A stretch of DNA of 64,000 nt from positions 5,254 through 69,253 of the forward strand of contig CAYWSB010000007.1 of the NCBI GenBank assembly GCA_964460465.1, given 5' to 3'. The translations under genes were made by a program, and so were the position numbers. Of this stretch, positions 60,484-64,000 are shown piece by piece. The notes beneath the pieces are model-generated. The model had not been told where the DNA came from and did not search any database. It saw only the letters and a program-made list of their open reading frames with translations. Source of the stretch: SLRI01 sp964460465. Lineage in GTDB: Bacteria > Pseudomonadota > Alphaproteobacteria > Geminicoccales > Geminicoccaceae. The number at the start of each line of letters is the position of its first letter. Positions within the stretch are counted from its first letter, which is position 1.

Positions 60484-62307
60484 TCAGATCGTGCCGGCCT
60501 CGCGCAGCGCCTCGAGCTCCAGCCAGCGCTCCTCGAGCGCCGCCAGATCGGCGCGACGCTGCTCGAGCTCCCCGACCAGCGCCGCCGCCCTGGCGGGCTC
60601 GCGCGTGTGCAGCGCCGGGTCGCCCAGCCTGGCCTCGAGCGCGGCGATCTGGCCGCTCGCGGCCTCGATCCGCTCGGGCAGCCGGTCGAGCTCGCGGGCG
60701 AGCTTCGCCTGCGCCTTGCCCTGCGCCCGGCTCTGCGCTCCCCTGCCCGCCCCGCCGGCGCGCGGCTCGGCCGCGGCCCCCTGCGCCGCCATGGCCTGGC
60801 CGATCCGCGCTCCCTGGCGAACCGCGTCGCTGTAGCCGCCGGCGGTCTCGACGATCCGCCCCTCGCCTTCCATGACGATGGTGCTGGTCACCACCCGGTC
60901 GAGGAAGTCGCGGTCGTGGCTGACCAGGAGCAGCGTGCCCGGATAATCGGCGAGCAGGTCCTCGAGCAGGTCCAGCGTCTCGAGGTCGAGATCGTTGGTC
61001 GGCTCGTCGAGGACCAGAAGATTGCTGGGCTTCGTCAGATTGCGCGCCAGCAGGAGCCGGTTGCGCTCGCCGCCGGAGAGCGCCTCGATCGGTTGGCGCG
61101 CCTGCGCCTCGTCGAACAGGAAATCGCGGAGATAGCCGACGACGTGGCGCCGCCGGCCGGCAACCTCCACCTGGTCGCCACCCTCGGGGCAAAGCGTGGT
61201 CCAGGGCGTGGCCCGGGGATCGAGGCTGCCGCGGTCCTGCTCGAAGCGGGCGATCTCCAGCCCGGTGCCGAGCCGGACCGTGCCCGAATCCGGCTCGAGC
61301 ACGCCGGTCAGGAGGTCGAGGAGCGTCGTCTTGCCGACGCCGTTCGCACCCACGATGCCGACCCGGTCGCCCTTCATCACCCGGGTCGAGAAGCGGTCGA
61401 CCAGAAGCCGCTCGCCGCGCGTCTTGCAGATGGCCAGGGCCTCGATCACCAGCGTCCCGCCGCCATGGGCGAGCTGCGCCTCGAGCCTCGCCCGGCCCTC
61501 GGGCTTGAGGAAGACGGCGCGCGTCGCGCGGAGCTCGGCCAGCTTGCGGAGCCGACCCTGGTTGCGCCGCCGCCGTGCGGTGACCCCGCGGTGCAGCCAG
61601 TGGGTCTCGGCCTCGAGATGCTTCTCGAGCCGGGCCAGCTGCTTCTCCTCCTCGGCCAGGAGCGCGTCGCGCCACTCCTCGAAGGCGGCGGTGGACGCCT
61701 CGTTGACCAGGAGCCGGCCGCGATCGAGCCACCAGGTCTTGCGCGTCACCGCGGCCAGGAAGGTGCGGTCGTGGCTGATCACCACCCGGGCGGCGCGGCT
61801 CGCCTGGAGCGTCGCCTCGAGCCAGGCGATCGCCGGCAGGTCGAGATGGTTGGTGGGCTCGTCGAGCAGCAGGATGTCGGGCTCGGCGACGAGGGCCCGG
61901 GCGATGGCGACCCGCCGCCGCTCGCCGCCCGAGAGGCCGCGGGCCGGCCGGTCGGGCTCGAGGCCGAGCGCGTCGAGCAGGGCTGCCGCCCGGTGCTGGC
62001 CGAGCTCGACGTCGACGTCGGCGGCGAGGCCGGTGGTCACGTTGCGGGCGAGGCTCGCGCCGGGGTCGAGCAGCGGATCCTGCTCGAGATAGCGCACCAG
62101 GCACTGCTGCTGGCCCGAGCGCACGCCGGAATCGAGCTCGATCAGCCCGGCCATGACCTTGAGCAGGCTCGACTTGCCGCTGCCGTTGCGGCCGACGAGG
62201 CCGATCGTGTCGCCGGCCTGGATGTCGAGGTCGACCTTCTCGAACAGGCGCTTGCCACCCAGCGTCAGGGTGGCGGCGCGGAGCGACAGGAGGGGTGCTG
62301 GGGCCAT
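60484..62307 (-). CDS. uup: ABC-F family ATPase (Uup-like)
   Basis: A 607-residue soluble protein with two ATPase domains: Walker A GLVGRNGSGKSSLLK and GIVGANGVGKTTLLD, signature LSGGERRRVAIARAL and LSGGERNRLLLARNL, Walker B LLLDEPTNHLD and LVLDEPTNDLD, and the ABC-F linker between them (WLHRGVTARRRRNQGRLRKL). A C-terminal coiled coil (AKLARELDRLPERIEAASGQ) matches Uup. It acts on ribosomes or DNA intermediates. The start at 62307 was chosen because homology (PLLSLRAATLTLGGKRLFEK) begins there. Confidence 0.92.
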   Translation of the reverse strand: MAPAPLLSLRAATLTLGGKRLFEKVDLDIQAGDTIGLVGRNGSGKSSLLKVMAGLIELDSGVRSGQQQCLVRYLEQDPLLDPGASLARNVTTGLAADVDVELGQHRAAALLDALGLEPDRPARGLSGGERRRVAIARALVAEPDILLLDEPTNHLDLPAIAWLEATLQASRAARVVISHDRTFLAAVTRKTWWLDRGRLLVNEASTAAFEEWRDALLAEEEKQLARLEKHLEAETHWLHRGVTARRRRNQGRLRKLAELRATRAVFLKPEGRARLEAQLAHGGGTLVIEALAICKTRGERLLVDRFSTRVMKGDRVGIVGANGVGKTTLLDLLTGVLEPDSGTVRLGTGLEIARFEQDRGSLDPRATPWTTLCPEGGDQVEVAGRRRHVVGYLRDFLFDEAQARQPIEALSGGERNRLLLARNLTKPSNLLVLDEPTNDLDLETLDLLEDLLADYPGTLLLVSHDRDFLDRVVTSTIVMEGEGRIVETAGGYSDAVRQGARIGQAMAAQGAAAEPRAGGAGRGAQSRAQGKAQAKLARELDRLPERIEAASGQIAALEARLGDPALHTREPARAAALVGELEQRRADLAALEERWLELEALREAGTI

Positions 62308-62460
62308 CGGCGCTGCTGCGGGGCGATCGTGAGAGGTGGGGAGACGGTCGGGGTTGTGGCGGAAGGGGGCGGAAGGCGCTAGACCAACGGTTGATGCCGA
62401 TCGCACCTGCCGGGCGCCGGACGGCCGGCGCGGGTCGCAGGTCTAGCCGAAGGATGGCGA

Positions 62461-63945
62461 ATGGTCGAGGCGCTGATCGAGGCCTTTGCGCGCAACGGGA
62501 TTTGCGACATCGAGCTGTGCCGCGACCCCGGCACCGCGCTGGCCCACGTCACCCGCATCTACGACGACGCCGTGGGGCGGCTCAAGCAGGCCTTCGCCGC
62601 CTACGTGGCCGAGGGCACCGCGCCGGCCGAGCTCGATGCCTGCTATCCCTTCGTCGGCATCCGCATCGACCCCGAGACGCTGAACGCCGACGCGAGGATC
62701 GCCTACGGTGCCCTGCACGACCCCGGGCTCTACGGCACCACGCTGACCCGCCCGTCGCTCTTCGGCGACTACTACGAGACGCAGTTCGGCATGCTCTTGC
62801 GCCACCACCTCGTGCCGCTCGTGGTCGGCCGGAGCCGGCGGCCGATCCCCCTGCCCTTCGTGGTCGACGTCGGCGCGTCCGGCATCGAGGGCGAACGCGC
62901 GCACAAGCTGGCCAACCGCTTCCCGATGCCGGACCTCGCCGCCACCGACGACGCCATCGCCAACGGCACCTTCCACTCCCTGCCGGGCGAGCCGGGTGCC
63001 CTCGCCCTGTTCACCGCCGAGCGCGTCGACTACAGCCTGCATCGCCTGAGCCACTACACCGGCACCAGCCCGCGCTTCTACCAGCGCTTCGTCCTGCTCA
63101 CCAACTATCAGCGCTATGTCGACCACTTCGTCACCTACGCGCGGCACGAGCTTGCCCACGGCGACCAGCACGACCGCTTCGTCGAGCCCGGCAACGTCGT
63201 CAGCCGCAACCCGCGCTTTCCCGGCGACGATGCGGGCGGGATCGCCCCGGCGCACCTGCCGCAGATGCCGGCCTACCACCTGACCCGCCCGGACGGCCGC
63301 GGCGTGACGCTCGTGAATATCGGCGTCGGTCCCTCGAACGCCCGGACCATCACCGACCACATCGCCGTGCTCCGCCCGCATTGCTGGCTGATGCTCGGCC
63401 ACTGCGCGGGCCTGAGGCGCACCCAGCGGCTCGGCGACTACGTCCTCGCCCATGGCTACGTGCGGGAGGACCACGTGCTCGACCAGGAGGTGCCGCCCTT
63501 CGTCCCGGTGCCGCCGATCGCCGAGGTCCAGGTGGCACTGCAGCAGGCCGTCGCCAACGTCACCGGCCTCGCCGACCTCGACCTCAAGTCCAGGATGCGC
63601 ACCGGCACCGTGGCCTCGACCGCCAACCGCAACTGGGAGCTCCGCTACGAGGAGTTCTTCCAGCGCCTCAACCAGTCCCGCGCCATCGCCCTCGACATGG
63701 AAAGCGCCACCATCGCCGCAAACGGCCTGCGCTTCCGCGTCCCCTACGGCACCCTGCTCTGCGTCTCCGACAAGCCCCTCCACGGCGAGCTCAAGCTCAA
63801 GGGCATGGCCAACCGCTTCTACGAAGAGCGCGTCAACCAGCACCTCGAAATCGGCCTCGAAGCCATCCGCCTCCTGCGCGAACAAGGCCCCGAACGCCTC
63901 CACTCCAGAAAGCTCCGAAGCTTCGACGAGCCGGCGTTTCGATAA
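62461..63945 (+). CDS. amn: AMP nucleosidase
   Basis: A 494-residue enzyme that splits AMP to adenine and ribose 5-phosphate. The N-terminal AMP-nucleosidase-specific domain (IYDDAVGRLKQAFAAYV, PFVVDVGASGIEGERAH, PRFYQRFVLLTNYQRYVDHF) precedes a phosphorylase-type domain: VTLVNIGVGPSNARTITDHI (phosphate/ribose site), LMLGHCAGLRRTQRLGDYVL, IALDMESATIAANG with the ribose-binding Met-Glu, and CVSDKPLHGELKLKG with the catalytic Asp. Length and domains are complete. It is divergent from the ABC-F gene. Confidence 0.95.
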   Translation: MVEALIEAFARNGICDIELCRDPGTALAHVTRIYDDAVGRLKQAFAAYVAEGTAPAELDACYPFVGIRIDPETLNADARIAYGALHDPGLYGTTLTRPSLFGDYYETQFGMLLRHHLVPLVVGRSRRPIPLPFVVDVGASGIEGERAHKLANRFPMPDLAATDDAIANGTFHSLPGEPGALALFTAERVDYSLHRLSHYTGTSPRFYQRFVLLTNYQRYVDHFVTYARHELAHGDQHDRFVEPGNVVSRNPRFPGDDAGGIAPAHLPQMPAYHLTRPDGRGVTLVNIGVGPSNARTITDHIAVLRPHCWLMLGHCAGLRRTQRLGDYVLAHGYVREDHVLDQEVPPFVPVPPIAEVQVALQQAVANVTGLADLDLKSRMRTGTVASTANRNWELRYEEFFQRLNQSRAIALDMESATIAANGLRFRVPYGTLLCVSDKPLHGELKLKGMANRFYEERVNQHLEIGLEAIRLLREQGPERLHSRKLRSFDEPAFR

Positions 63946-63949
63946 CCTC

Positions 63950-64000
63950 AGAGCCTGTCCGAAAAGTTCTTGTGCGCTCTTGGTTGCTTGCGAGTCTCCT
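63950..64000. mobile_element. Probable left end of an insertion sequence running off the window
   Basis: Five bases after the amn stop the sequence GAGCCTGTCCGAAAAGTTC begins, followed by TTGTGCGCTCTTGGTTGC. Ends starting GAGCCTGTCCGAAAA are typical of the terminal inverted repeats of several IS families (IS5-like among them). Its transposase and other end lie outside, so identity and boundaries are unproven. Confidence 0.45.

Overview
The window is about 64 kb of very GC-rich DNA. It looks like an alphaproteobacterium, perhaps a member of the Rhodospirillales or Geminicoccales. This rests on base composition, gene content (heterotetrameric-type sarcosine oxidase beta subunit, DctPQM TRAP system, BTLCP cysteine peptidase, DUF6473, lone Flp pilin) and one exact TTAA-N7-TTAAC CtrA-type box. 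The order-level placement is inference. One 100-N assembly gap lies at 27560-27659.

Layout. 1-3.3 kb is the edge of a type I-C-like CRISPR-Cas operon on the minus strand: a decayed cas3 HD remnant, cas5c, a large divergent cas8c-like gene and the start of cas7. Its base composition is visibly more AT-rich than the rest. 3.4-4.8 kb has no convincing gene but holds imperfect ~200-bp duplications, a hairpin unit shared with a MITE-like element at 17.4 kb, a cluster of palindromes built on one motif, and a ~21-bp tandem repeat. 4.8-12.6 kb carries a PhnD-type binding protein coupled to a GGDEF-EAL protein, a dctPQM TRAP transporter and a Sel1-repeat lipoprotein. 12.8-20.9 kb carries thrS, infC, pepP, a GNAT gene split by a MITE with TA target duplication, a DUF4334 protein, and a GlxA/GbdR-like regulator divergent from an isolated soxB.

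20.9-38.1 kb is the most unusual part: about 20 consecutive genes, mostly unrecognised, nearly all with signal peptides, lipoboxes or membrane anchors. It holds a MotA/ExbB/TolQ-like four-helix protein, an ExbD/MotB-like single-helix protein, a single-pass protein with a Pro/Glu-rich linker like TonB, a coiled-coil periplasmic protein, a peptidoglycan-binding lipoprotein, two overlapping lytic transglycosylase genes (one keeping and one lacking the catalytic Glu), and a membrane-anchored Lon-type Ser/Lys protease domain without an ATPase. I read it as a candidate proton-driven envelope machine acting at peptidoglycan or the outer membrane. The function is inferred.

38-45 kb follows with a Stf0-like sulfotransferase, a DUF6473 protein and two large glycosyltransferases, probably surface glycan synthesis or sulfation. 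45-64 kb is mainly housekeeping and scattered genes: BTLCP peptidase, a small secreted protein, Na+/Ca2+ antiporter, PhyH dioxygenase with quinone oxidoreductase, FemAB-like transferase, IS1595-type remnant, SWIM-SNF2 helicase, YbaK-type deacylase, a frameshifted repeat (propeller-like) gene, a 2OG-Fe(II) oxygenase, Flp pilin, dusA, an ABC-F ATPase and AMP nucleosidase. A probable IS end sits at the right edge.
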